A stretch of 8,476 nt of DNA from an uncultured Lachnospiraceae bacterium (GCA_910586025.1 CAJUIO010000133.1:1-8476), one strand, 5' to 3'. Numbered from the stretch's first letter, positions 1 through 6,278 are shown. Numbers and translations are program-made. Notes: generated by a model not told the origin, from the letters alone.

Positions 1-109
1 GTTAAAGGTTAGGATTTGATGGAATCTGAAGTGAAAAATTAAGGTGGAACCGTGCGATAAGCACCCTTAGAGATATGTGACAAGTATCTTTAAGAGTGCT
101 TTTTTTATG
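1..109 (+). promoter_or_regulatory. T-box riboswitch, 3' portion (antiterminator/terminator) of the thrS leader
   Basis: The 14-base T-box core (AAGGTGGAACCGTG, 41-54) is close to the family consensus AGGGUGGNACCGCG. A complete antiterminator can be drawn. TAAGG (40-44) pairs with CCTTA (65-69), the 7-base bulge TGGAACC (45-51) is left open, and GTGC (52-55) pairs with GCAC (61-64) around a GATAA loop. Bases 61-69 are also the 5' arm of the downstream terminator, so the two folds exclude each other. In this family, uncharged cognate tRNA pairs through its acceptor end with the UGGN bulge and stabilises the antiterminator, which lets transcription continue. Here UGGA would match a tRNA ending UCCA. 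Stem I and the specifier codon lie before base 1, so threonine specificity is inferred from the downstream gene. Confidence 0.93.
61..106 (+). terminator. T-box-controlled intrinsic terminator upstream of thrS
   Basis: The arm at 61-75 (GCACCCTTAGAGATA) pairs with 85-99 (TATCTTTAAGAGTGC). That gives 15 positions with one mismatch (C65/A95) and one G-T wobble, closing a 9-base loop. A run of seven T (100-106) follows at once. The 5' arm shares bases 61-69 with the antiterminator, as expected for transcription attenuation. The hairpin ends about 40 bases before the thrS start codon. Confidence 0.93.
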
Positions 110-146
110 CTAATCAAAATACTTCTTTAAGAAAGGAAATGATAGA

Positions 147-1910
147 ATGAAAATTAAAATGAAGGATGGTTCCATTAGGGAGGCCGGTTTTGATGAAGAG
201 CTGGGGAGAAACGCATTCAGACATACGACTGCGCATATTTTGGCACAGGCAGTAAAAAGGTTGTATCCGACTGTCAAATGTGCAATAGGTCCGTCTGTTG
301 CGGATGGTTTTTATTATGATTTTGATTTTGACTTCCGTTTTTCAGAAGAAAATTTTGCTGAAGTTGAAGCGGAGATGAAAAAAATCGTGAAAGAGAATTT
401 CCAGCTCAGGCATTATACGCAAGACCGCGGAAGAGCAATACAGGACATGGAGGAAAGAGAAGAGCCATATAAAATCGAACTGCTAAATGAGCTGCCGGAA
501 GACGAGGAAATCAGTTTTTACAGGCAGGGAGAATATTTGGAGATGTGCGCCGGCCCGCATGTGGCCTATACAAGTGCGGTCAGGGCATTCAAGCTGTTAT
601 CTGTTGCGGGCGCATACTGGCGCGGAGATGAAAAAAATAAAATGCTTACCAGAATTTATGGCACATCGTTTCCAAACGAAGAACTGCTGGAGGAGTATTT
701 AAACCGGCTGGAGGAGGCAAAAAAGAGAGACCATAGAAAATTAGGAAAAGAATTAGGCTTATTCGCACTTTTGGAAGAAGGACCGGGTTTCCCTTTTTTT
801 CTTCCAAAGGGATTGATATTAAAGAACCTGCTTATTGATTATTGGCGAAAGATTCATGCGAGAGAGGGATATATGGAAATATCCACTCCGGTCATGTTAA
901 ACCGTCAGCTTTGGGAGACATCCGGACATTGGGAACATTACATGGATAAAATGTATACAACGTTGATTGACGGAGAGGATTTTGCCATAAAACCCATGAG
1001 CTGCCCGGGCGGCATGCTGGTATATAAGACGGAACCCCGGTCATACCGGGAATTTCCCATGCGCATCAGCGAGCTGGGACTGATACACAGAAATGAAAAA
1101 TCAGGTACTCTGCACGGTCTTATGCGTGTCCGCTGCTGTACGCAGGATGATGCCCATATTTTCATGAGGACAGAGCAGATCCAGGATGAGATAAAAGGCA
1201 TTGTCCGTCTGATAGACGAGGTGTATTCAACTTTTGGATTCAAATATCATGTAGAGCTGTCCACAAGACCGGAAAACTCCATTGGAAGTGACGAGGATTG
1301 GAAAATGGCAACGGACAGTTTGACAAATGCATTGGAGGATCTGAAGCTGCAATATATTATAAACGAGGGAGACGGTGCATTTTACGGCCCGAAAATTGAT
1401 TTCCATCTGGAAGATTCCATCGGAAGGACATGGCAATGCGGAACAATTCAGCTGGATTTTCAGCTTCCTCAGCGTTTTGAGGCGGAGTATATCGGGGAGG
1501 ATGGAAATAAACACCGTCCGATTATGATACACAGGGTTGTATTCGGTTCAATAGAAAGGTTCATGGGTATATTAATTGAACATTTTGCCGGGAAATTTCC
1601 GCTGTGGCTCTCGCCTGTGCAAGTAAAAATATTACCTATTTCGGATAAATTCATTGGTTATGCGAAAGAAATCCAGTCACATCTGCAAAAGGAGGGATTG
1701 CGCTGTGAGATAGACGGACGGTCTGAAAAAATAGGCTTCAAAATAAGAACGGCACAGCTCGAAAAAGTACCCTATATGCTTATAGCTGGCGAAAAGGAGG
1801 TTAAAGCCGGCAGCGTTTCTGTCCGCAGGAGAGATGGCGGTGATTTGGGAAGTATGACGATAGACAGCCTGCTGGAAGCTCTCCATAAGGAAGGAATTCG
1901 GAAACAGTAG
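147..1910 (+). CDS. thrS: Threonyl-tRNA synthetase lacking most of the TGS domain
   Basis: This class II synthetase charges tRNA-Thr with threonine in the cytosol. It has 587 residues against about 640 in the usual family. Only an N-terminal stub resembling the first TGS strand remains (residues 2-12), and it runs almost directly into the editing domain. The editing site is present: H26 and H30 in HTTAH, and C134 and H138 in MCAGPHV. The catalytic core follows, with motif 1 around 220-250, motif 2 around 305-340 and motif 3 around 462-475 (R471). The three zinc ligands that bind threonine are C286, H337 and H462. The HGTP anticodon-binding domain spans about 490-580. Motif 2 reads RVRCCTQDD at 327-335, where the E. 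coli enzyme has Gly-Phe. The start is fixed by GAAAGGA at 131-137, 9 bases upstream, and the T-box terminator just before it leaves no room for a longer N-terminus. Expression should rise when tRNA-Thr is uncharged. Whether a full-length second copy exists elsewhere cannot be seen. Confidence 0.97.
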   Translation: MKIKMKDGSIREAGFDEELGRNAFRHTTAHILAQAVKRLYPTVKCAIGPSVADGFYYDFDFDFRFSEENFAEVEAEMKKIVKENFQLRHYTQDRGRAIQDMEEREEPYKIELLNELPEDEEISFYRQGEYLEMCAGPHVAYTSAVRAFKLLSVAGAYWRGDEKNKMLTRIYGTSFPNEELLEEYLNRLEEAKKRDHRKLGKELGLFALLEEGPGFPFFLPKGLILKNLLIDYWRKIHAREGYMEISTPVMLNRQLWETSGHWEHYMDKMYTTLIDGEDFAIKPMSCPGGMLVYKTEPRSYREFPMRISELGLIHRNEKSGTLHGLMRVRCCTQDDAHIFMRTEQIQDEIKGIVRLIDEVYSTFGFKYHVELSTRPENSIGSDEDWKMATDSLTNALEDLKLQYIINEGDGAFYGPKIDFHLEDSIGRTWQCGTIQLDFQLPQRFEAEYIGEDGNKHRPIMIHRVVFGSIERFMGILIEHFAGKFPLWLSPVQVKILPISDKFIGYAKEIQSHLQKEGLRCEIDGRSEKIGFKIRTAQLEKVPYMLIAGEKEVKAGSVSVRRRDGGDLGSMTIDSLLEALHKEGIRKQ

Positions 1911-1918
1911 CTGCATTC

Positions 1919-1991
1919 ACGGAAGCACATTTGGCGACTGCTGCGAGGGTCAAAGACCCCGCTGCTTGCAGCGGGGTCTTTGACTTCCGTG
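1919..1991. repeat. Large intergenic inverted repeat downstream of thrS
   Basis: A perfect 15-bp inverted repeat, GTCAAAGACCCCGCT (1949-1963) and AGCGGGGTCTTTGAC (1970-1984), surrounds a 6-base loop. An outer perfect 8-bp pair, CACGGAAG (1919-1926) with CTTCCGTG (1984-1991), encloses it and shares base 1984 with the inner stem. About 22 unpaired bases separate the two arms on the left side. No T tract follows on either strand, so it is not a textbook intrinsic terminator, although such a strong hairpin could slow polymerase or protect mRNA ends from both convergent operons. The size and GC-rich core resemble a mobile palindromic intergenic repeat. Palindromy makes both strands encode similar spurious peptides, and I do not read these as genes. 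Confidence 0.75.
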
Positions 1992-2066
1992 GAGCTGTTG
2001 ACTTTACGCACTCATGCAATCCGCAAAAGATGATTCTGCAAAAATTCAAGACGCAGGGGAAAACGG

Positions 2067-2094
2067 AAGGCAGGTTTATATCTCCGCCTTTTTT
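2067..2094 (+). terminator. Candidate intrinsic terminator for thrS, overlapping the end of the convergent permease gene
   Basis: AAGGC-A-GG (2067-2074) pairs with CC-GCCTT (2084-2090), with one bulged A and a loop of about 9 bases. A run of six T (2089-2094) continues on the plus strand. The hairpin contains the minus-strand permease stop codon (2076-2078). Read on the minus strand, the same hairpin is followed only by CCGTTTT, so it could also weakly end the permease operon. The stem is short, which limits confidence. Confidence 0.45.
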
Positions 2095-3086
2095 ATCATT
2101 TGAAACAGCTTATAGGCAATGCTCCAAATAAAGGCATGTGCAAGCAGCGCCGCCAGGGCAGGCCACAGCTTTGCCGGCTTCCCGTTCAATAAATCCATAA
2201 TTCCGTAGAACGTTGCACTTGAAGGCAGAATATATGAAAGCCGAAAGGCGATGGTATTATCCGGAACGATCAGATAGAAAAAGATCGGCGGAGCAAGGAA
2301 CAGGATCATTACGATTTTGATATAAACAATTCCAATCATCAGTCCGTTTGAAAGGGCTCCGATGAACAGTCCGATCAATGCTGAAATATAAGCGGAGAGT
2401 AGGATAATCAGAAGGAACGGCAGCGCTTGTGCCGATTCGAGCCGCATACAGATCAATGCCGTTACAATCGTTGAAGCCATTCCCCCGATAAAGCCCAACA
2501 GTATTTTCTGAACCACATAAGACCGGGTCGTCATAGGGAGCACCTGATTGATCAGCTCTATTCCGTCCTCCTTTTCGCTGATGATATTCATGGCATTGAA
2601 GGTGCAGCCCATGAACATGGCTGTAACGAGGGTAATTACGATCAGAAGGGATTTTAACCCGTCATTGTCCGTTCCCGCAGGGATAATCGTCAGGTCAACC
2701 GTCATTGGGCTTGTCCGATTTTTATAAACCTGCGGGAGCGTATCCGCAATCACTCTGTTTACTTCTAACTCGTCACCGGAAATAAGCGTCCGTATGGCTC
2801 CGCCTGTCTGTAAAACGCCAATCATCTGCGTGGACGGATCGTTGACGGCGTTGCGAAGATCATCCATCGTTTCATATTGTACAACGGTTCCGCTTTGGCG
2901 CAGCCATTCAACAGTATCCTCCGTTGCTTCGCCCTGCACAACGCCGAAAAGAGTTTCGCTGATTGACTGAAAGCTCACGCCTGAAAGCAGATTGATGATA
3001 AGGCCAACGATTACAGGGAGCAGAAATGTCAAGACGCACATCTTATCGCGGCGGATGCTTTTCAACTGGTATCTAAGTTCAATCAT
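2076..3086 (-). CDS. ABC-2 type exporter permease, second subunit (large external domain)
   Basis: This is a membrane subunit of an ABC exporter, expected to pair with the preceding permease and with the ATPase encoded two genes upstream. The 336 residues show an ABC-2 layout: TM1 at about 16-35, then a roughly 110-residue extracytoplasmic domain (36-144), then five further hydrophobic segments at about 145-168, 190-213, 222-245, 250-273 and 306-326. After TM2 comes an acidic cytoplasmic stretch, SEKEDGIELINQVLPM, which is typical of the coupling region that contacts the ATPase in this superfamily. The start is set by AGGAGGG at 3094-3100, about 8 bases before the ATG. That site overlaps the end of the previous gene, which stops 3 bases upstream. 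It is the last gene of the module. No sequence motif reveals the substrate. Confidence 0.88.
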   Translation of the reverse strand: MIELRYQLKSIRRDKMCVLTFLLPVIVGLIINLLSGVSFQSISETLFGVVQGEATEDTVEWLRQSGTVVQYETMDDLRNAVNDPSTQMIGVLQTGGAIRTLISGDELEVNRVIADTLPQVYKNRTSPMTVDLTIIPAGTDNDGLKSLLIVITLVTAMFMGCTFNAMNIISEKEDGIELINQVLPMTTRSYVVQKILLGFIGGMASTIVTALICMRLESAQALPFLLIILLSAYISALIGLFIGALSNGLMIGIVYIKIVMILFLAPPIFFYLIVPDNTIAFRLSYILPSSATFYGIMDLLNGKPAKLWPALAALLAHAFIWSIAYKLFQMIKKAEI

Positions 3087-3089
3087 TTC

Positions 3090-4079
3090 TCATCCCTCCT
3101 TTGCCATCTCTCGGTTCAATGTCCGGCAGGCAAGCAGGAACAGCAGGATGATTGCGCCGGAACAGATCATATAATAAGGCGCGCCCGCTGTCGGATCGGA
3201 AAAGTAAGCGGATTTCATCGCCACGAACAGATGGTACATGGGATGGTAAGCGATCCACTCCCATGCGGCTCCGGTCTGTCCTGCCAGAAATACAGGTGTC
3301 GTCACAAAAACTGCCAGAATAAGATAAAATAAAGAAAACTGCTTGAAATCCGGCAAGCGAATGGCACAGAGGAAACCGGCCAGGGACATGATCAGCGACA
3401 AAATGCCTGCCTGCAGAAGAACAGACGGTAAAACCTCGAGAGTATGTGAAAAGCCGAGATTAATGCCTGTCAATAAAGCGGTAAACAGCAGGTCTGATCC
3501 CAGTAACAGAAACAGCTTGGAGAAAATGAACAGAGGACGGCGGACGGGGAGTATCCCGTGTACCCGTATCACGCCCATTTGCTTCTCCTTAAAGAGCATG
3601 GATGCCAACCCAAGAAAGCCCACTGCGGATAATTCAAAAAACAGAAATTCAGCGGTAATTTCACGGCGGTTTTTCATTTCCTTATCGTTGATGCCGATCA
3701 CCGCCGCCTGCCCGTCCATATCTCCGTTCAGAACAGCCCCGCCCCAGATCATCCGATAGTGATCGGCAGTTTTCAGCCCCGAAGAGAGCAGATACAGCTC
3801 CGGCCTATCCTCTGAAATGTCAATTCCCACGGAATATTGATCGGCACAGGCCGCCTCCAGAGCCTCCCGGCTGTCCACCCTTGTGACATATTCGGAATCT
3901 GCCTGCGTATTTTGCGGATCGTAGAGATAAACGGGGTAGATCTTCTGATCCAGCTTCACATACACAAAATTGATGTAACAGGAATACAAGACGAGAGAGC
4001 CCAGAGCCAGCAGAAAAAACTTACTGGAGAGCATCAATTTGAAATCCTTTTTCAGCAGTCCCCAAAAAACTTTCCGCAT
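3090..4079 (-). CDS. ABC-2 type exporter permease, first subunit (large external domain)
   Basis: This 329-residue integral membrane protein has the same plan as the permease that follows it. TM1 (about 20-40) is followed by an external domain of about 100 residues (41-142). Further segments lie at about 143-163, 185-208, 216-239, 246-267 and 300-318. The loop after TM2 carries FKEKQMGVIRVHGILPV, matching the E-K-x-x-G...P pattern of ABC-2 permeases at the ATPase interface. The ATG overlaps the TGA of the upstream ATPase gene by one base (TGATG), which predicts coupled translation. A purine-rich GGGAAGGGGG sits just upstream, inside the ATPase gene. The two permeases differ in sequence, so a heterodimeric transmembrane channel is likely. 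Three-gene drug or peptide exporters share this architecture, but the substrate is unknown. Confidence 0.88.
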   Translation of the reverse strand: MRKVFWGLLKKDFKLMLSSKFFLLALGSLVLYSCYINFVYVKLDQKIYPVYLYDPQNTQADSEYVTRVDSREALEAACADQYSVGIDISEDRPELYLLSSGLKTADHYRMIWGGAVLNGDMDGQAAVIGINDKEMKNRREITAEFLFFELSAVGFLGLASMLFKEKQMGVIRVHGILPVRRPLFIFSKLFLLLGSDLLFTALLTGINLGFSHTLEVLPSVLLQAGILSLIMSLAGFLCAIRLPDFKQFSLFYLILAVFVTTPVFLAGQTGAAWEWIAYHPMYHLFVAMKSAYFSDPTAGAPYYMICSGAIILLFLLACRTLNREMAKEG

Positions 4080-4927
4080 CAGACAAGCCCCCTTCCCGTA
4101 TATTGAATAAACATATCCTCCAATGTCGGCTCCTGTGAATGAACGCTGATAAGCTCATCATACACGAAAGGAATACCGGATTTTAGCTCTTGCGCCGCTA
4201 TTGTTTTTTCGCTGCGCTCGCCCTGATACAGATAATCAATGACGATGCTGTGATTACTGTTTTTTTCCTTCAGATTTCCGGGTGTGTCAAGTGCGGCAAT
4301 ATTTCCGCCTGAGATAAACGCCACCCTGTCGCAGAGCAAATCGGCATCCAGCATATTGTGGGTCGTCAGAAATATCGTTGTTCCCTTTTTCCGTTCTTTT
4401 TCTATGATTTTGCGAAAAAGGACGGCTCCGGCAGGGTCAAGGCCGCTGGTCGGTTCGTCAAGAAACAGGAGTTTGGGATTGCTGATCAGGGCCCTTGCCA
4501 TGCTGATGCGCTGCCGCATCCCTTTTGAGTAGGAGGACACCGGTTTTTTCAGAAAGTCTTTCTTAAAATCCAGCTCATCCAGCAATTCCTCCGCATCCCG
4601 TCTCTGCTCCTTTGGATAGAACGAGGCAAAGTAATTCAGATTATCGAGGGCGCTCAAATTGGCGTACAAATAAGGAAATTCAAACAGAACACCGATTTTT
4701 TGAAAAAATTCCTGCGTATGCGTGCTCTGCATATCTTTTCCAAACAGGGACACCGTTCCGCCGTGACCCTTCAATATGCCGGTCAATATCTTTTGTGTCG
4801 TGGATTTTCCGGAGCCGTTCGGCCCCAAGAAGCCGAAGATCTCCCCGTCCCTTACGGAAAAAGTCAGGCCGTGCAGCGTCTGCTTATCCTTTCGATAAGA
4901 AAAAACCAAATCTCTTACCTCGATCAT
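4079..4927 (-). CDS. ABC exporter ATP-binding protein
   Basis: This is the cytoplasmic nucleotide-binding subunit powering the two permeases downstream. Its 282 residues contain Walker A GPNGSGKST (35-43), the signature SYSKGMRQ (132-139), Walker B LLFLDEPTSGLDP (153-165) and the H-loop histidine H190. The Q-loop region reads GVLFEFPYLY (79-88), with Glu where many ABC proteins have Gln. The C-terminal 80 residues follow the pattern of NatA/BcrA-like exporter ATPases and end in a LEDMF helix. The ATG overlaps the stop of the 50-residue gene upstream by four bases (ATGA). The GGGGGG just before it acts as ribosome binding site or supports re-initiation. The family includes bacitracin, lantibiotic and drug exporters; I would not choose among them from this sequence. 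Confidence 0.95.
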   Translation of the reverse strand: MIEVRDLVFSYRKDKQTLHGLTFSVRDGEIFGFLGPNGSGKSTTQKILTGILKGHGGTVSLFGKDMQSTHTQEFFQKIGVLFEFPYLYANLSALDNLNYFASFYPKEQRRDAEELLDELDFKKDFLKKPVSSYSKGMRQRISMARALISNPKLLFLDEPTSGLDPAGAVLFRKIIEKERKKGTTIFLTTHNMLDADLLCDRVAFISGGNIAALDTPGNLKEKNSNHSIVIDYLYQGERSEKTIAAQELKSGIPFVYDELISVHSQEPTLEDMFIQYTGRGLV

Positions 4928-5076
4928 GTGTCATCCCCCCATTTCCCATACTGCTCCTTTTTCTTCTCCTTCTGGCGCCTGCTCCACCATTTCGCAAATT
5001 TAACCTTGAACGGAATAGAGAGCGCCAGCAGTGCCGCGACAGCAATCCACCAATACCATTCCAAACCCAAAAACAT
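4924..5076 (-). CDS. Small single-pass membrane protein (50 aa), first gene of the exporter operon
   Basis: A 50-codon frame opens with ATG at 5074-5076 and stops with TGA at 4924-4926, which overlaps the ATPase start by four bases. A perfect AAGGAGG (5085-5091) lies 8 bases upstream, the best ribosome binding site in this operon. The peptide starts MFLGLEWYWW. A hydrophobic helix spans about residues 8-23, followed by a strongly basic tail (KVKFAKWWSRRQKEKKK) and an acidic end, KWGDDT. The tail fits the positive-inside rule, predicting N-out, C-in topology with an aromatic collar at the outer face. I do not recognise a named family. Its place between promoter and ATPase suggests an accessory or regulatory subunit of the exporter, or a leader whose translation feeds the ATPase. 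It has no hallmarks of a bacteriocin precursor: no leader-peptide cleavage site and no Cys/Ser/Thr-rich core. Confidence 0.82.
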   Translation of the reverse strand: MFLGLEWYWWIAVAALLALSIPFKVKFAKWWSRRQKEKKKEQYGKWGDDT

Positions 5077-5124
5077 AATCGTATCCTCCTTGTTTTAAGG
5101 GGCATGCCCTTTTGTTGAGATAAA

Positions 5125-5183
5125 ATTATAAAAATGAGTTGAAGCCGGTGTGATATCGCTGTGAAGTCGGTGTGAAAAGGCTT
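5125..5183 (-). promoter_or_regulatory. Activator-type promoter with four 11-bp direct repeats and a TATAAT -10 box
   Basis: Read on the minus strand, four contiguous 11-base units each end in TCA: AAGCCTTTTCA (5183-5173), CACCGACTTCA (5172-5162), CAGCGATATCA (5161-5151) and CACCGGCTTCA (5150-5140). The second and fourth match at 10 of 11 positions and lie exactly 22 bp, or two helical turns, apart. After 9 bases comes a perfect TATAAT (5130-5125). At 17-bp spacing the -35 position would read TCACAC, which is poor. Tandem 11-bp sites that replace the -35 box and end about 10 bp from the -10 box are the known geometry of PhoB/OmpR-family activated promoters. The likely activator is the response regulator encoded just upstream. 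Transcription would start near 5118, leaving a leader of about 40 bases before the small membrane protein gene. Confidence 0.78.
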
Positions 5184-5189
5184 TTCACA
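5171..5189. promoter_or_regulatory. Perfect interrupted palindrome between kinase gene and exporter promoter
   Basis: TGTGAAAAG-G-CTTTTCACA is a perfect 9-bp inverted repeat around one central base. It begins 12 bases after the kinase stop codon in the direction of transcription and overlaps the outermost 11-bp repeat of the promoter. As RNA it could form a 7-bp stem with a 5-base loop, but no T tract follows, so an intrinsic terminator is unlikely. A dimeric repressor site or a second regulator-binding half in opposite orientation are alternatives. Confidence 0.5.
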
Positions 5190-5201
5190 AGGGATGAGTT
5201 T

Positions 5202-6278
5202 TTATTTTACAGAGGGAATGGAAAAGAAAAAAGCGACACCTTCGGGCTGATTTGCGGCACCATAAGACAGGCTCTGCATGGACAGGATCTGTGCGACGAT
5301 TGCGAGCCCCAATCCGGAACCGCTATACCCGGAATTTGTGTTACGATAGAATTTTGTCCAAATTTTTGACATGCTTTCCTCAGGGATCGGCGACCCCTGA
5401 TTAAAAATTGAGAAATCCAGCGAGCCGTTATTTGCTTTCAGCGTAAGCTTCAGAACACCGCCCGGATAGACGTTCCGCTTCGCATTGACGAGCAGATTGT
5501 TCAATACCTGCTCCATCCGGCCTTTATCCGCGTCAACATAAACAGGATGCTCCGGCAGCTCGTACTGCAATTCATAATCCGCATCCGGCGCGTCAACCAG
5601 CAGGCGGCCGGCGACGGTTTCCACAAACGCAACAAAGTCAAAGCGTTCTGGGTGAAGCTGCACGGCTCCGTTTTCCAGTGCGGAGAGATCAAGCAGCGTT
5701 GTGATCAGACTGGCCATCCGCTCTGTCTCAGCAATGATGATGTCCGAATATTTCCGCCTTTTTTCCTCGTCCGGCTCGTCCTGCAGACCCTCCGCATAAG
5801 CCCGGATCACTCCCAAAGGTGTTTTCATTTCATGAGAAAGATTGTCCACCAGCTCTTTGCGCTCCTTAAGGAGACGCTTTTCCTGCTCCACATCCCTCTC
5901 AAGCTGACAATTCGCAGCTTGCAGCTGTGAAAGGGCCTGCTGAAGATTATGCGCCATTTTGTTGAGACTTTGAGATATCTCGCCAAACTCGTCATTTGTA
6001 CGGATTTCGCAAGGAGAGGAAAAGTCAAGCTGTGCCATCTTCCGGGCCGTGCGGCTTAGCTTGTCAATCGGCTTTGAAATAAAACGCCCCATCAAACAGT
6101 CAACTGCCAGAACCAGCAATGTAATAAAGAAAAGCCAGAGAAGAAAGGAAAAATCCTGTTCAATGGGCAGTCCTGTGGATATGACATAAGAAATAATCAG
6201 GATGATGCCCGCCGCTTTGGAAACCATAATGATTTTTTTGCGGACTGTCCGCAATGAAAAGCTGTCCTTAATCTTCAT
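5202..6278 (-). CDS. Sensor histidine kinase with a minimal extracytoplasmic loop
   Basis: This membrane-bound kinase should phosphorylate the response regulator encoded directly before it. The 358 residues begin with a basic N-terminus, then TM1 (about 14-34), an outer loop of only about 8-10 residues (STGLPIEQD), and TM2 (about 43-64). A HAMP domain (about 65-117) and a coiled-coil stretch (about 108-142) follow. The dimerisation domain has the phospho-accepting H149 in NLSHEMKTPL. The ATPase domain shows the N box around N260, N261 and N265, a G1-type motif NQGSPIPEE (293-301), the F box KIWTKFYR (305-312) and G2 GSGLGLAI (320-327). The PIPEE variant resembles VanS-like kinases. With no room for an external sensor domain, signal input must come through the membrane or a partner protein. 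The ATG overlaps the regulator stop by four bases. A promoter for the second exporter follows the stop codon. Confidence 0.95.
   Translation of the reverse strand: MKIKDSFSLRTVRKKIIMVSKAAGIILIISYVISTGLPIEQDFSFLLWLFFITLLVLAVDCLMGRFISKPIDKLSRTARKMAQLDFSSPCEIRTNDEFGEISQSLNKMAHNLQQALSQLQAANCQLERDVEQEKRLLKERKELVDNLSHEMKTPLGVIRAYAEGLQDEPDEEKRRKYSDIIIAETERMASLITTLLDLSALENGAVQLHPERFDFVAFVETVAGRLLVDAPDADYELQYELPEHPVYVDADKGRMEQVLNNLLVNAKRNVYPGGVLKLTLKANNGSLDFSIFNQGSPIPEESMSKIWTKFYRNTNSGYSGSGLGLAIVAQILSMQSLSYGAANQPEGVAFFFSIPSVK

Noticed and set aside
1..40. Possible specifier loop or stem I of the T-box leader
   Set aside because: Only the linker before the antiterminator is in the window, and no stem I motifs can be identified.
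487..702. Plus-strand 71-residue frame inside thrS
   Set aside because: It lies wholly within a well-supported synthetase gene in another frame, has no ribosome binding site, and its composition looks like an out-of-frame shadow.
147..1910. Idea that thrS is a self-resistance synthetase for an antibiotic exported by the neighbouring ABC systems
   Set aside because: No biosynthetic genes are present, thrS is convergent with the exporter genes and has its own T-box control. The proximity alone does not support it, although the motif 2 substitution is recorded separately.
1772..2131. Overlapping frames on both strands at the thrS 3' end (1772-2011 and 1801-2049 minus, 1931-2131 plus)
   Set aside because: Frames on opposite strands both contain peptides like VKDPAA-SGVFD because they read through the palindrome. 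No ribosome binding sites or domains are visible.
3343..3759. 138-residue plus-strand frame opposite the permease gene
   Set aside because: It is antisense to a clear permease, is Arg/Lys/Ser-rich with no recognisable fold, and has no convincing ribosome binding site.
5100..5109. GGGCATGCCC 10-bp palindrome in the leader of the small protein gene
   Set aside because: As RNA it gives at best a 3-bp stem with a 4-base loop, and no partner structure sequestering the ribosome binding site is visible. It is too weak to call a regulatory element.
4612..5118. 168- and 132-residue plus-strand frames opposite the ATPase and small gene
   Set aside because: They are antisense to the Walker A region and the promoter of the exporter operon, with low-complexity Leu/Phe/Arg composition. 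They look like shadows.
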